Of a stretch of 64,000 bases of DNA, positions 52,090 through 64,000 are shown piece after piece (within the stretch, counting starts at the first letter, position 1; every line of letters starts with the position of its first letter). The translations under genes were made by a program, and so were the position numbers. The notes beneath the pieces were generated by a model that made no database searches, was not told where the DNA came from, and worked only from the letters and a program-made list of their open reading frames with translations. The DNA is from Brachypodius melanocephalos (lineage: Eukaryota > Chordata > Aves > Passeriformes > Pycnonotidae): assembly GCA_013398615.1 (NCBI GenBank), contig VZSR01002395.1, forward strand, positions 3,114,069 to 3,178,068. Reading direction: 5' to 3'.

Positions 52090-52365
52090 GATGTTATTAA
52101 GAGGAGTCTTCTATTTTGTAAGAGGAGTCTTGTATGGTAAGGAGTCTTTATTTTTTTCTTTTTTTTTGTCCCATCAACAAGGAAAATCCACACAGGATTT
52201 CTCCACACACTGGAAACACAAAAAGCACATTAGGAAAGAGCCACGCACAGAACACGACCAGTTCCTTCAATGTAACAATATTTAAAACCAGATGTGGTTA
52301 TTAAGAGGAGTCTTGTATTTTTTTCACTGCCATCTGAGAGGAAAATCCACAGAGGAGACATTGAT
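52090..52365. repeat. Dispersed local duplication
   Basis: A module of GTTATTAAGAGGAGTCTTGT, a T-run, and GGAAAATCCACA plus AGGA occurs twice, at about 52090-52200 and 52297-52360, with insertions between. Origin unknown. Confidence 0.5.
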
Positions 52366-53944
52366 TTTCCAGAGTTCTCAGAGTGTACTTAAAGAGGGGT
52401 GCAATGGCTATTTTCTGAGGGTTCACAGATATCTGAAAACCACCTCAACTCCAAAGCTGATTTCCACACAGGAATACTTTTCAGACTGAAATAGGAGCTG
52501 AACCTGTGAATTTTGGGATACCCATCAGCATGTGCTCTCAAAAAATCTCTTTGTTTTGAAAGTTAGCTACTAAACACATGTCCCAGGCATGGTGGAGTCA
52601 GGACTCACTGGTTGAATAAAATATTAGACAAAAACAGCATGTTGCAGGTTTGGAGATGTTAAACATGCCGGGGTGCTTTTGACAAAACACCAACTGGAAT
52701 CCAAAACCAGACCTGAGCTGCCTTTTGCTGTTGCTGCTTAAAACACCACCTGCCTTTCCAGCAGCTGGAGACCATCTCCACCAGTCCCATGTTGGCCAAG
52801 TGATAAACACAAAGTGGAAAAGGTTTCTGGAGCACTTCCAAAGAATACACGCTGTATAAATTTATTAATTACACCCCATTTACACCCAACTTTTCTCTGC
52901 CTTTAGCCATTTCCATCCATCACTTCCCTGGTGACCTGCTGACACAGCACCAAGCACAGCAGAGAAAGCAGGCAGCTGGTGCTCCTGTCCTCCCTGCCTG
53001 CAATATCCTGACTCTGGGTGGAGCACAAGTCTCCAATAAAACAGGAATCTGTGAAAAAACAAGATCAGCACCTCCCCAGCTGTCTTCCCAGCTCGCTCCA
53101 GCCACTCCTCCACACCAGGGACTGGAATCCCTGAGCTCAGCTCTGCCCTGCTTTCTGTCCCAGGTGTGTCTTTCTGTAGTGTAATTTCTAGCCAGGTGCT
53201 GATTTCTTGAATACAGTTGGTGACTTTAAAAGTGTTTCTTCCACAGGTTTCTGCAGATGTCGACACAGGTTGAGCAGCATGAAAAGAGAAAGCTCCTACG
53301 TTTGCTCTGCCATGCTCCTGCTGTGGAAAACTAGAGAGGCATTTAGGCACAAACTCTTCTGGCATTTTAGATTCAACAGCTCTAACTCTATGATGGCTCT
53401 CATATTAACACCCGTTCAGGAAAGCTTGGACCACTTACTTTCCCTGCTTGCTAAAATGTGACCCTAGAGAGTGGGGGGTTGCTGCCAATGTCCCTTCACA
53501 ATGCCAGCCAAAGGGCTTCTGGACAGCAGAGTAGTGTGAGATGGTACTCACCCAGATGTTCACCACAATCCCCCTCCAACCACCCCCGAGTAAGCCACTG
53601 GTCTCACCAGCAAAGATTTTTCACCCTGGTGTCTATTCTGAGCCACTCTCACCTTTTGGTATCTTTGGGGCCACATGCCTGACAGTTACTTTTAGGCTGC
53701 TTTTCGACAGCTTTGCAGAAACTATCTACTAAAAATCAGTGTAATGCTTCTGATTGTACTTTATTTCCAAAAGCAGGAAGATTTAAATAGAATGTCCTCC
53801 CGGGGTCCACTCTGTCCAGGTGTCTAACTTCCCATCTCCACAGCAGTGCATGATGAGAGCAGAGCAGCTGGAAACAGCTTGCTCACTTCACTGTCCATTA
53901 TGCCTGACAAGTCTGTGATGAACTTGAAACGAGCCTCCTTGATG
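52366..53944. other. Intergenic, TDRD5 to NPHS2
   Basis: No gene recognised between the divergent TDRD5 and NPHS2 genes. The open frames here show no family resemblance. Confidence 0.5.
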
Positions 53945-54070
53945 TGACACCTCCCGTTCTCTCCTCCCCTGTCTTCTTTTCCTGCCTGCAGCAATAAATT
54001 TGAGCAGTGACACCTTCCCTTTTCTCCTCCCCTGCCTGCTTTTCCTGCCTGCAGCGATAAATTTGAGCAC
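53945..54070 (+). repeat. NPHS2: 63-bp tandem duplication before the NPHS2 start
   Basis: Two 63-bp copies (53945-54007, 54008-54070) lie 51 bases before the podocin ATG. Each contains a pyrimidine tract ending CTGCCTGCAG, which resembles a splice acceptor, then ATAAATTTGAGCA. They fall in the promoter or 5' UTR. Confidence 0.85.
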
Positions 54071-54120
54071 GTACTCATTCTGCTCCCCAGGCAGCTGCGT
54101 GCTCCTTGGCACAGATGAGG

Positions 54121-57100
54121 ATGGAGAAGAGGTCTCGGAGCTCTTCCAGGGAGTCTCATAGAAGACGCAAAGAGTCCCCGGCTGCGCAGAGGAAACGAGA
54201 GAAGAGAGAGAACAGCAGAGAAGCTGGCAAAGGAAAGGGAGATGTAAAGCAGGAGAAAGCCAAGGAGACCAAGAGCACTGTGGGGAGTGATGGTAGGGTG
54301 CACACCTCCACAGTGGTGGACGTGGATGATGTGGTGTCTGATGAAGAAATGGAGGCAATGGCGTTGCTGGATAGTGAGCAGCAAGAGGAAGGTATGGCTT
54401 AAAGAAGGGAAGGGGTTGGAAAACTGTGGGCTCTCTGATGCTGCGTGGGTCACAGCATGACTCTGCTCTCTGCATGCTGTCATCACACCTACCTTGCACA
54501 GGTGTGGTTATCCTCAGGATAGGATATGGGAGACTCCAGCCAGCCTCCCAGCCAGCTTCTGCAGGCTTATTAGCACCATGCAGCAAAGCAGTGAACCTGG
54601 ATACAAGCAGCTACATTCCCAGCATCCTTCATGTTTCAGCTTGCTACACCCCAGTTCTCTTCGTGCTCTGGTCTCTTCTTGCTTGGCCTCCTTTAGGTGG
54701 ATGACATTGGCCTTACTGCAGGTTCACAGCCCAAAGGACCTCACTGCAGGGAAGAACTGCCCTTGAGGTGCACACTTGCTGCTCACCTGCTGGATAACCT
54801 TTAAGAGCAGCTTCTCCCCACGTGTTTGTTAGGCACATTCTCAGCCTGCTACAATAGAAGGGAGCATCGTGATCTTTCTGGCAACACAGCCGGGTCTGTT
54901 GGGACCCAGTATCACCACAGGCATGGCAGATGTGTATTACAAGAGCCAACACAACTTGTGCTAGCACCTCTGCTGCCCCAGAGTGGCACAAAGGTTCAGC
55001 TTTGCTCCTGACTCTCTGGGAACTAGATTTTTACAGCTTCATCTTTCTGCCTCCACTACAGGAATTATAGCTATTGGGCAGTTCGTAGGAGCTCTAGTGA
55101 CTGCACAGGTTCTTGGGATCTGAAGCTCCCTCAGGGACCTAGTGGTTCTGCAAAATATTTCAAAGGCAGAAGGGCAGGGATGGAAGGGTTGGAAGGGATT
55201 AAAAATGGGAGGGATGCTAACTTCACAGTTAGAAATCCCTATCCACTCTGGCTCCATCTGTTTTCATGCCATACCTGCTGATTTTTCCCTCAGACAGGAG
55301 CACAACAAAGGGAAGCCAGAGCAAGATGACCTGCACTCACTTTGGGGAGATGTAGAACATAGCAATAATCTGGGCTGACCATCCTAATCAGCCTCCAGCA
55401 TCTTAGGGTGACTTCTTAGAACACAGGAAGGGTTTACTGGCACCAGAGGCTTCATCCCACCACATTAGGAAGCTGGGATGCAACTAAAATCCTATTCCAA
55501 AACAACCTGAAATACTCTGGTAGAGAAGGGCACTTCAGGCTGTGCATGTTTAAAGCTCTCTCTTATTTACAGTTTTTTGCCTTTAGCTCATCTTTCCAAA
55601 TAAACTTCAGGAACCCCAGCTCAGCAAAGTTTCCCATTCCAAGCCTTTCAACCCTGCTTGGTAGCCCCAGTTCTTCCAGATAAAGTCTGCTCTCTAGTCA
55701 AACAACCAAGGAGAAGCATGGCTTGATTTTTTTTTTCAGAGAAGCAGAGACAAAATCTATCCATCCATCCTTGCAGCTCCTGGCAATCTGGAGCAGGGAG
55801 TGTTCCTTAACTCACCTCCAGAGAGAATCAAGTGGTTCATTTACAATGAGTCCAGGCAAAGGACAACAGTGAAGCTGATATGTGCAGGCACTTGTCAGGC
55901 TGTCAGTATTTTGGAAGCAGTTACCTCTTCTAACAGGGTCCTGTTGGGTTTCTCCATAGGTGTAAAGTCTCCTGGCCTGGGTGTCTGTGAGTGGCTTTTG
56001 ACCATCTTGTCTTTCCTGTTCGTCATCGTGACCTTCCCCATTTCTGTCTGGTTCTGCATGAAGGTGAGAATAGGTATGGGAATTCTCAAGGTTTGGTGTC
56101 TGATCTGGATGTCACACACTGATTCAGCATGAACATAAAGGTTTTTTTGGTATTTATACCTCTTCAATTCACCATTAATTTTGATTTGTCCTTTATCACA
56201 TGTTGCTACAGGACAGGGGTCCAGCAGTTGCCTATCAAATATTCCTGATGAAATACCAGCAGGAAGGAACTAAGGTTTCTCTTTTTTGAAACAAATTGCA
56301 AGTCTGTTCACTTTCAGACACGTCCCTCAGCCTACCTAGCCCAGACATAGCTGCATTACAGCAGCAGGGTGAATAGGCTTTAAATTCAAAATTTCAAGAG
56401 AGATTGACCTTTCAGTTAATAGCAGATTTTCCCTCTTCCTCTCATTTTTATTCAGATTTATAGAATGGCCACAAGTAGGCACTTGTAGGCATTTTGATTC
56501 CCACTTCTCAGGGAATTTCATCTTGTTATCAACAAGAATGTCAGAATTACAGCTCATCTCTTAGGATGAGCATGTTTACCTTGGAGGAAAACAAGCAGCA
56601 TGGAACATTTTAACTCGGGTTATTTAAGTTTGGCCAGGCTATAAGGAAGCAAAATTCTGGGTCATCAAATCTCTGTCACAGAACTCCTCATATACAAGGC
56701 TAGCCAGCAGTTCTGGGCAAAGGGTAAAGTGACTCAGTGACAGGTGATGCCACAACCTGCTGAAATCCTCCCTTTGCAGGGCTTTCCCAGAATAAATTTC
56801 CCGTGCCAGTGAGGCTGCTTTTCCCAGTCCTACCTCTTCCTCTCCAGCCTAGCTTTTGTTTCCCTCTGCAGGTAGTGCGGGAGTATGAGAGAGCCATTGT
56901 TTTCCGACTCGGGCATCTCCTCCCTGGCAGAGCCAAAGGACCTGGTAAGGTGTTTACTGAGCTCCCCCCAGCCACGTTGCTCCTCTTCTGCATGCCTTAT
57001 CAAAGCTCACATGCTGGTGCCCTCCAAGCAGACGTGGCCAGACAGGAGATGGGATTTTTTTTCCCCCCTTCCTTTTAAGGACCAATAGTTTCTGATGGCT

Positions 57101-59730
57101 TTTCCATCACAGAAGCAGCCTGAGAGTCTGAGCCTATGTATTGCTGTTCTTTTGTAGTTCTGCATGTTAAACCCTCCCCTGTTCTCCAAAATAGAAGAGG
57201 TAATTTCTGTAGTTCTGATGGTTGCCTGCTGTCTTTCTCTTCCTCTCACAGGCCTTTTCTTTTTCCTTCCCTGTTTGGACACCTATCACAAGATAGACCT
57301 CCGCCTCAAAACCCTAGAGATCCCCTTCCATCAGGTATGGCTGACACCCTCTCTCTGTATTGATTTTGGGATCTCTCTAATGTTAAATCTTACACTTCCA
57401 GCCTTCATCCTTGCAAAGAAAAGTTTGAAAAAACATCTCAAAGTAATGTCTAGTTTGCCCAAGATCAGTCAGTAGCAGAGGTGGAAGCTACAAAGACTTA
57501 ACCATTCAGCCAGTCTTCATCGTTCTCTCAGTTGTGTGCTTTTCTCTGCTACCTTAGAGCTGCCAGAACCAGCTCCATCTCCCCTAATGTCTTCTACTTA
57601 GGTGGTGACCAAAGACATGGTTACTTTGGAGATAGATGCTGTCTGCTACTACCGGTTGGAAAACGCCTCTCTTCTCCTCACCACCCTGACCAGCATCTCC
57701 AGTGCCATCCAGCTGCTGGTGCAGACCACCACAAAGCGCCTCCTGGCACATCAAGCCTTCTCTGAGCTCCTGCTGGAGAGGAAGAACATCAGCCAGGAGA
57801 TAAAGGTGCTTCCTGGGGAGGGAGACAGCAAAGCAAGGGGTGAATTGAGGCTCTGCAAAGAAGCTCAGGTGGCCGCTCCCTCAGAGTCACAGACACTGGT
57901 TTGAAGAAGGCTTCCATGCTTGGAATCAGGGCAGACTCCAGTTAAATCACCCTAAAGTCCTGGGATAAACACAAATGGGAAGTGAGGGCAGTCATTTTAT
58001 TTCTGAGGAGCCTTGCCCACTGAATCTGATAAATCTGTCTTACAGTCCTGCAGTTAAAGTCCCTGCCCTGTCTTGCTCCCTGTAAGAGGCCTAGGCCAGG
58101 GCTGCTGTTCTCCCCATACTCTAAAAATATTTGTCTTCATAGGTGGCTTTGGATGCGGTCACAGGCTGCTGGGGAATCAAAGTGGAGAGAATAGAAATGT
58201 AGGTAGGAAATGCCAGTAGAAGGGAATTCTCTCTCCCTTTGCAAGTACCTGTCCTGTGCTGTTCACTGTTACCTGCTCCTCTTCCTGCTTTGCCTCTGGC
58301 TCTCTCTCTGCAGGTGTTCTGCACAAGGTACAACCTCACCTCTCACCTTCCTATTTTCCCTGGCCTTTTCATCCTCTTCCTCATGTAAAATTTCCACATG
58401 CAAGACTGTTCTTTCTCCTGGGATCTCATCACCATTTTGCTGGGATCCTTAGCTGGGATCTCATCACCATTTTGCTGCTACTGCAGGCAGAGTTTGCACC
58501 CAATTCTGGGTGGCACAGCAAGGCACTGAACTCTCCATGTCACACTATAGATCAAAGGCCCTGGGGTCTCAGCACTGGTAGGGATGGGCTCATCACTCAA
58601 GTCTGTGCAGAAAGGGACTCACTGATCACACAGAGGCACATGGAAGAGAGAACCAAGCACTGAATGAATAAATAACAGAACACTCCTGTGCCTGTCTTGA
58701 GAGCTGCCTCACAAAAAGTGGGCTTAAACTATAAGCCTCAGAGACATCAAGAGGCTTCCCTGCTGCCTGGTTCATGCCAGCCTGGTCACTAGAAAACCAG
58801 GCTGGAAGAAGGTTGGGAGTGGAGGTAGAAGGCTAAAGTGAGACACCAAAAGAGAGACAAAGGGGGCAAAGAATATGAATGAGCTGCTCTGCAGAGACCA
58901 GCTGAGCCCATCCCAAGCCTCAGACTGACCCTCCAGTGCTGCCAGGAGAGGAAAGAGCCCAGCTAATGGCTGTCTTTACTACCACAGCAACAACGTGCAG
59001 CTGCCTGCTGAGCTCCGGCAGTCCCTGGCTGTGGAAGCAGAGGCCCAGAGACAGGCCAAAGTGCGGGTATGCCAACATGTGAACACTTCCCATCTTCTTC
59101 CAAAGCACTCCTCCTCCCTTTCCCACCTCTGATGTGAGGTCCCTGGGACATGCCACACAGGCACAAAGCTCTGGGTTTGTATGTTTCCTTTAATCCCTGA
59201 ACAAAAGCTGAGTCTAACAAGGGGAGCTCTGTTGAGAGCTCCAATGGGCCTGGTAAAAACATGCCAGACATGAGCTTCCAGACTTCTGGCAATGCCAAGA
59301 GGTTAGTACATGCTGTGATCTTCAAGAAGCAGGAATGTTATAGTCACACTGACCCTGAAATTTTCACCATGGCAACTTCCCTCTGTAACAAACAGTCCGT
59401 GCTCCCTCACTCTCAGCCTCACAGAACCTCCCTTCTTGCCCTGCTTGGCAGGTGATCGCTGCAGAGGGGGAAAAGGCTGCTTCCGAGTCCCTGCGGATGG
59501 CAGCTGAGATCCTGTCCAGTGCTCCAGCTGCTGCTCAGCTCCGTTATCTCCATGCACTGCACTCCCTCACCACAGAGAAACCTGCTGCTTTCATCTTGCC
59601 TTTGCCTCTGGATGCCACGAACCTGGTCTCTCCAGCTACCCACAGCCCTCCAGCTGTGAGCAGCCTCCTCACAGGCACCACAAAGCTCCCAGAAAACCCA
59701 AAGGACAAGAAGGACTCACCCATGCTCTGA
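54121..59730 (+). CDS. NPHS2: Podocin, slit-diaphragm SPFH protein
   Basis: Stomatin-family membrane scaffold of the podocyte slit diaphragm. Exons: 54121-54391, 55960-56063, 56872-56944, 57252-57334, 57602-57805, 58143-58198, 58988-59066, 59452-59730; all phases agree, giving 382 residues (human 383). Order: basic Ser/Arg-rich N-tail (EKRSRSSSRES), TVVDVDD, Cys100, membrane hairpin about 102-122 with Pro117 (human Pro118), SPFH domain from 126 with Arg137 in IVFRLGHLLPGRAKGPG (human Arg138, a disease site), oligomerisation helix EAEAQRQAKV, and C-terminal KKDSPML as in human. The start at 54121 has a strong context (A at -3, G at +4); an in-frame ATG at 54115 would add two residues. Introns hold nothing recognised. 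Confidence 0.97.
58419..58477 (+). repeat. Short tandem duplication in NPHS2 intron 6
   Basis: TGGGATCTCATCACCATTTT followed by GCTG occurs at 58419 and again 35 bases later. Confidence 0.7.
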
Positions 59731-59850
59731 GAGAAATAGTTCCCACATTGCTCAGAAAGGAGCAAGAAGGCTGGCCTACCGTCAGGTTCTGACCTGGAGG
59801 CGGGAGGGAAAGCAGCCCAACTCTGCAATATAAAGTGGATTGTACGTGGA
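59731..59850 (+). terminator. NPHS2: NPHS2 3' UTR with weak poly(A) signal
   Basis: The only nearby hexamer I see is the variant AATATA at 59827-59832. A more distant site may be used instead. Confidence 0.3.
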
Positions 59851-62800
59851 AAAAGCCTCTACTTGTTTTGGAAAGGAAAAAATGTGGAGTACAAGGAGCA
59901 GGCCTGGCAAGTGTGTGAGCAGGGGGTTGAGGGAAGTGAGGTGTTATCCCCTCCACAGAGCCAGATGCACCTTGACACGTTACAGCCCAGCTCCCAGGGT
60001 CTGATCCATCTTGCCCCATCACTTTGGAAGGAAGGACAGACCCTCCCCTATGTCCTTACCTGTCCCCATCTGCAAACCAAACACGTGGGCAGGTGGGAGT
60101 GGGAGCACAACAATCCATGGGGGAACAGCACACAGGCAGGATGGTGGGTGCTACCATCCTAATGGTCCTGCAGGGAGGGAAAGAACTGGGTCCTTATGGT
60201 GTCCTGGATATGGGATTTCAATAACCACCCACAAATATCCCCACAACCAAGGCATTTAGCCCTAGTTCTAAAGTAGGAGGAAACGGAAGAGGAGGAGAGG
60301 GCTACCTTTAAAGCTTGGTGCTTCCCTGCCGGGCACATTTGTGCGAGGGAAAGGCTGTGCTGCTGCTCGCTTCCACAGGGTGGTGAGGCAGGACAACGTC
60401 TGAGCTCGTGGGCACTTGAAAAACGTAAAGGTGACCCGTTTAACCAAGGCCCACTGGGCTGACACGGGGACTCCGACACCACTGGCTCAGAGCCTCGGGA
60501 ACAGGAAGACTTTTGCCCGCCTGCAGTTGCCTCGGTAATTTTCACACACGGAGAATGAGCAGAGAGAGTTCTCGAAAATCCTAGAACCCACAGGAGAAAT
60601 ACCTCCTATGTATCTTTCCTGCCTACAGCTGTTTGAAATGGCCAGGAACCTACCGGTCTTGCAGTTCTCTCCCTTGGCAAAAATCTGGAGCACTGTCAAA
60701 GGAAATATCTCTGCACTCAGATTTTCTGATCCTGGTGCTGTTTGTGTGGACATCAGCTCTGTTCCTGCCGTTTTACTTGACCTACAGCACCTCCCCTTGC
60801 TTCAAAGCAGATCTCCCTGCACAGCCATTCCCAGCACCACTGTTCAGCTGTTGGTGTCCTGTACAGGTCAAGATAGAGGGCACTTTGTTGCCCTTCTCTT
60901 AATTGCCCCCACATTGTTGGGCATGATGCCTGTGCCTAGCAGTGAATTTTCATTTATTCACAGCTCTTTTCCTGCTGGTAACTCCCGTGATACTCAGTCT
61001 ACAAGGATTTGCCAGCATTTTTACAGCAAGGACACCTGGCCAACCAGCCCTCTTACAAGTGGCTGGGAAGTGGGAAAAATCCACCTCTGAATTTGTCAGT
61101 GACCACAGAAGCCAGGGTTCACCTCCCCCTTACATCATTTGCCACTGTAACCCTCCCGGGGAGGGGGCAGCAGGATCACTGTGGGTCCTGCTGGTGTGCC
61201 TGTGATAGATCTCAGGAGTGATCTGCTCATGGAAAATTAGCTCTGGAAGTTGACCAGCTCTGTCATCTTCCACTGGGGAGCATGAGCTGTGCAGTTACTC
61301 CTCTAAAGCTGGTTCTGGTTATTTCTCAAGCTGCTCGAATAGGCCCTTCTTTCCCAACCTCAAGAGCATGAGGACAAAAGGGCATAATACTACAGAGTGA
61401 GCTGCAGCTGATCTTTTCTCTAAACACTTTTTGGCTGCATTTCTAACTCTGTGTCTGATCCATCCCCACCAAGATTCTTGGCACACAAAGGACCAACAGC
61501 TTTACAGATAAAGTCTCAAAGGAACAACACTTAGCCCAGGAACTGACTGTCAGGAGACACCCAACACTACGTCAGTACACACCCATTACCCTGAAGCCAG
61601 GCAATGGTTTTTCAAACATGTAACTTTCTTACAGAAAGGCAAATTGTAGCTAAGAGCATCCTCAGTTCCAAAAAGCATGCCCTGTTCCAACAGGATCTTC
61701 TCTCTTTTACATGTACAGGGCCAGCAGAAACTTTTATCATCAGCAGATACTATGCTCAAAACCTAGCAGAAGGAAAACACAGTTCAAAAATGTACTTAAG
61801 GATTAGTGATAGAAGAAGTTTCCAAGAGAGAATTTGGTCTGAGGGAGTGGGCAGGTGTTGTCTGAACCGATGTGATTCCTGACAGTTTCACTGCCTGCTC
61901 TTCCAAGCTGAGAATGGGTCAAATTGCAGAGTCACCTTGATTCTTGCACATTTGCCTCCTAATCAGTCAGACAGCTGGTAGCTGCTGCATCTGAAGTTCA
62001 GAGGATGAAGAGGGTACCCATGATCAAATACATAACCAGGCTATGCTGGCACTGAGGTAAAAAAACCTCTTGATATGAGAGGGAAGAGGTGCCAACAACT
62101 TGCCTGCATGATCCAACAGGGATGAGGCAGAAGGAAATAAAGCAGCAAGAAGAGGTTGATGAGTGTAAACAGGAGGGGTGCAGGCAAGAGAGATGGGTTG
62201 TATAGAAAGTTGAAGTAGAAATAGTTTTACAGGCAGTCTCAAACATCCTTCCACATAAGGAATTAAATCAGAAGGTCAAACTGATCTCCTGGGCAAGGCA
62301 ACCAGCAGGACTGCAGCAAAAGTCCACCTCAATGGGTGAAGCAAAAGCCATCATGCACCATGGGGAACTGATCTACCAGGGGGGTAAAACTGAGACACTC
62401 ACAGGACAAGCAGACTGCTGTCACATCACAGCAAATCCACCAGCCACAGGAGCAGTTTTCTATGCAGTTCAGTCACCTGCACAAAGTGTCAGAGGAAAAC
62501 CTAAACCACTAAGAACAACTGGTCTTGCCAAGTAACCTGAAGTCAGTGCATTTCACATAAGTCAGTGTCCTGTCTCATTCAATTTGCAAACTGATCTAAT
62601 GACAGAAATGTTTATTTTTACTATTTTTCCCCCATATTCATTACAAACACATCTTTCCCTGCTATAGGTCTCTGCTTCTCCCAGTTCTTGTTTAGGATCA
62701 TATGCTGCTCATCAGCCATGTGGTGCATTCTCATGTCCAGAACTCAGCAACGAACCAAAAATCACACACTACACTGCAAGCCTAGGAGAAAGACTCCCTA

Positions 62801-64000
62801 GGAATCGACAGCCCTTGGAGAAGGAACTAAAACCACAGAGAGCCAGCAGGCACAGCTGCTCTCTGAACGGGAAACATCAGTGTTATTCCCGAGGAAATGC
62901 TTACTAAGGGTGAAACAACAAATTTGTGCTCATGCACTGTAGAGGAGACCTTGCAGTTATTTTTAGAGGAGTTCTCCTCTGCTCCTTTGGCTGGCAGACA
63001 AAAACCACAACTCAAACAGGAAAGAAAGTGTCGAAAGAGAAACAAGTGTTCTTCACAACTGTGCTTTGGCCAGAGGGAGATGAAAGGAAAGACTGGATAC
63101 TAGACAGAATGCTCTTATCCCTAGCAACTGGAGTCTTGTGCTTCCTTTTTCAATAAGAACATAATTAATTCAAGGATGGAACCCACTGATGAATCACCTG
63201 AAAAAAAAAATCCCTAGGTACCATCGAAGAAAGCTCCAAATCCAAAAGCAAAGTGACCTCTAGAGCATCAGACCCAAAGGATCTCCTGTCTCAATGATAT
63301 CTTTTGCTTCCCAGCTCAAAACCCCCCAGAATATTTAAGTACATCATATGCTGAGAACCTGACATGGGCTTTTTTGTTAATGCTGTAGTTGTGGGCAAAC
63401 CTGGCATTACACATTATGGCTGTGTTCTGCAAATGATTTCCTGATGGTATTTGCTAAAGACAATGGAGCACCGTGGAGAAGAATATACCCCCACATATCT
63501 GACTTTATATGAATCACTCATTTTGGTGGGGTTTTATTCAAATGTCAAGATTTCCAAAGCAGGTGGCAGTTCTGAGGGAGATGGGGGTGTTCCAGGACAG
63601 ATATTGAAGTCTCCAACTGTTTCCACAGGTGTTGTCAAACCAAAGCAAATGAAAGGCAGTCCCCAGCCATTTTAACACTTTGGCTGATCACGTTTATCCC
63701 ACTGCAGGGGCCTCACAAAAGGACATTTTTTGAGTGTAGTTTTCTGTACAAGGACAGCCTAGATCCAATTAACACCTCGGTCTTACAGGAAGTGTGGTTT
63801 ATCATCACTCTCAGCTTCATGCAATGGGCTGGAGCCTGTACAGCTCCTCACTGCATCCACCTGGGCCAGTCAGGCAGGAATCTTGTGATAAAATACTGGG
63901 AGCTTGGCTTTGTGCATGCCAGGATCTCTCTTCAACTTTCACATCTTAAATACTTCTCCCCAGTGCTGTCAAAAGCCTAGCTATGCCTGCAGGGGAAGAA
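59851..64000. other. Region downstream of NPHS2, nothing recognised
   Basis: In human the next gene is AXDND1, tail-to-tail with NPHS2. I found no AXDND1-like frame on either strand, no RNA gene and no clear repeat. The longest frames (minus 60159-60545; plus 60608-61090) have no family resemblance. Confidence 0.4.

Noticed and set aside
55160..55215. Purine-rich GGAAGGGATT-like block resembling a CR1 terminus
   Set aside because: Too short and lacks the neighbouring CR1 blocks.
60545..60600. Heat-shock-element-like TTCTCGAAAATCCTAGAA
   Set aside because: Only one correctly spaced inverted pair and no gene start nearby.

Overview
The window is vertebrate nuclear DNA, almost certainly from a bird. 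The genes are multi-exon with GT/AG introns and have clear human homologues. Introns and spacers are short, CpG-rich promoters are present, and the only interspersed repeats I recognise are CR1 LINE fragments, the dominant avian retroelement. One run of ten Ns (47390-47399) marks an assembly gap. All comparisons with human proteins are from memory.

Layout. (1) 99-10911, plus strand: the last 14 exons of an ADAMTS-like glycoprotein closest to ADAMTSL2; its 5' end lies before the window. (2) 13966-15278, minus: FAM163A, two coding exons, tail-to-tail with gene 1. Its long 5' region runs to a CpG-island promoter near 26.3-26.6 kb and holds candidate non-coding first exons and homeodomain-site-rich patches. 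(3) 26.6-37.0 kb: about 10 kb with no recognised gene and one small orphan CpG-rich patch at 32.45-32.62 kb. (4) 40795-50935, minus: TDRD5, a germline LOTUS/Tudor protein of the piRNA and nuage pathway. Two LOTUS domains, an acidic tandem repeat and the Tudor domain are readable. The third LOTUS domain and the C-terminal third are not found. (5) 54121-59730, plus: NPHS2 (podocin), all eight exons, 382 residues, diverging from TDRD5. (6) 59.7-64 kb: no recognised gene.

The order NPHS2-TDRD5-FAM163A is that of human 1q25. In human, FAM163B and ADAMTSL2 are neighbours at 9q34, a region duplicated with 1q25 in the early vertebrate genome duplications (ABL1/ABL2, LHX3/LHX4, QSOX2/QSOX1, RALGPS1/RALGPS2, LAMC3/LAMC1). 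The ADAMTSL2-like gene beside FAM163A is therefore best read as a second duplication copy of ADAMTSL2 that human 1q25 has lost. This is the most interesting content of the window.

The genes do not form a functional cluster: they are an extracellular microfibril protein, a small neuronal membrane protein, a testis RNA-granule protein and a kidney slit-diaphragm protein. Their proximity is ancestral synteny.
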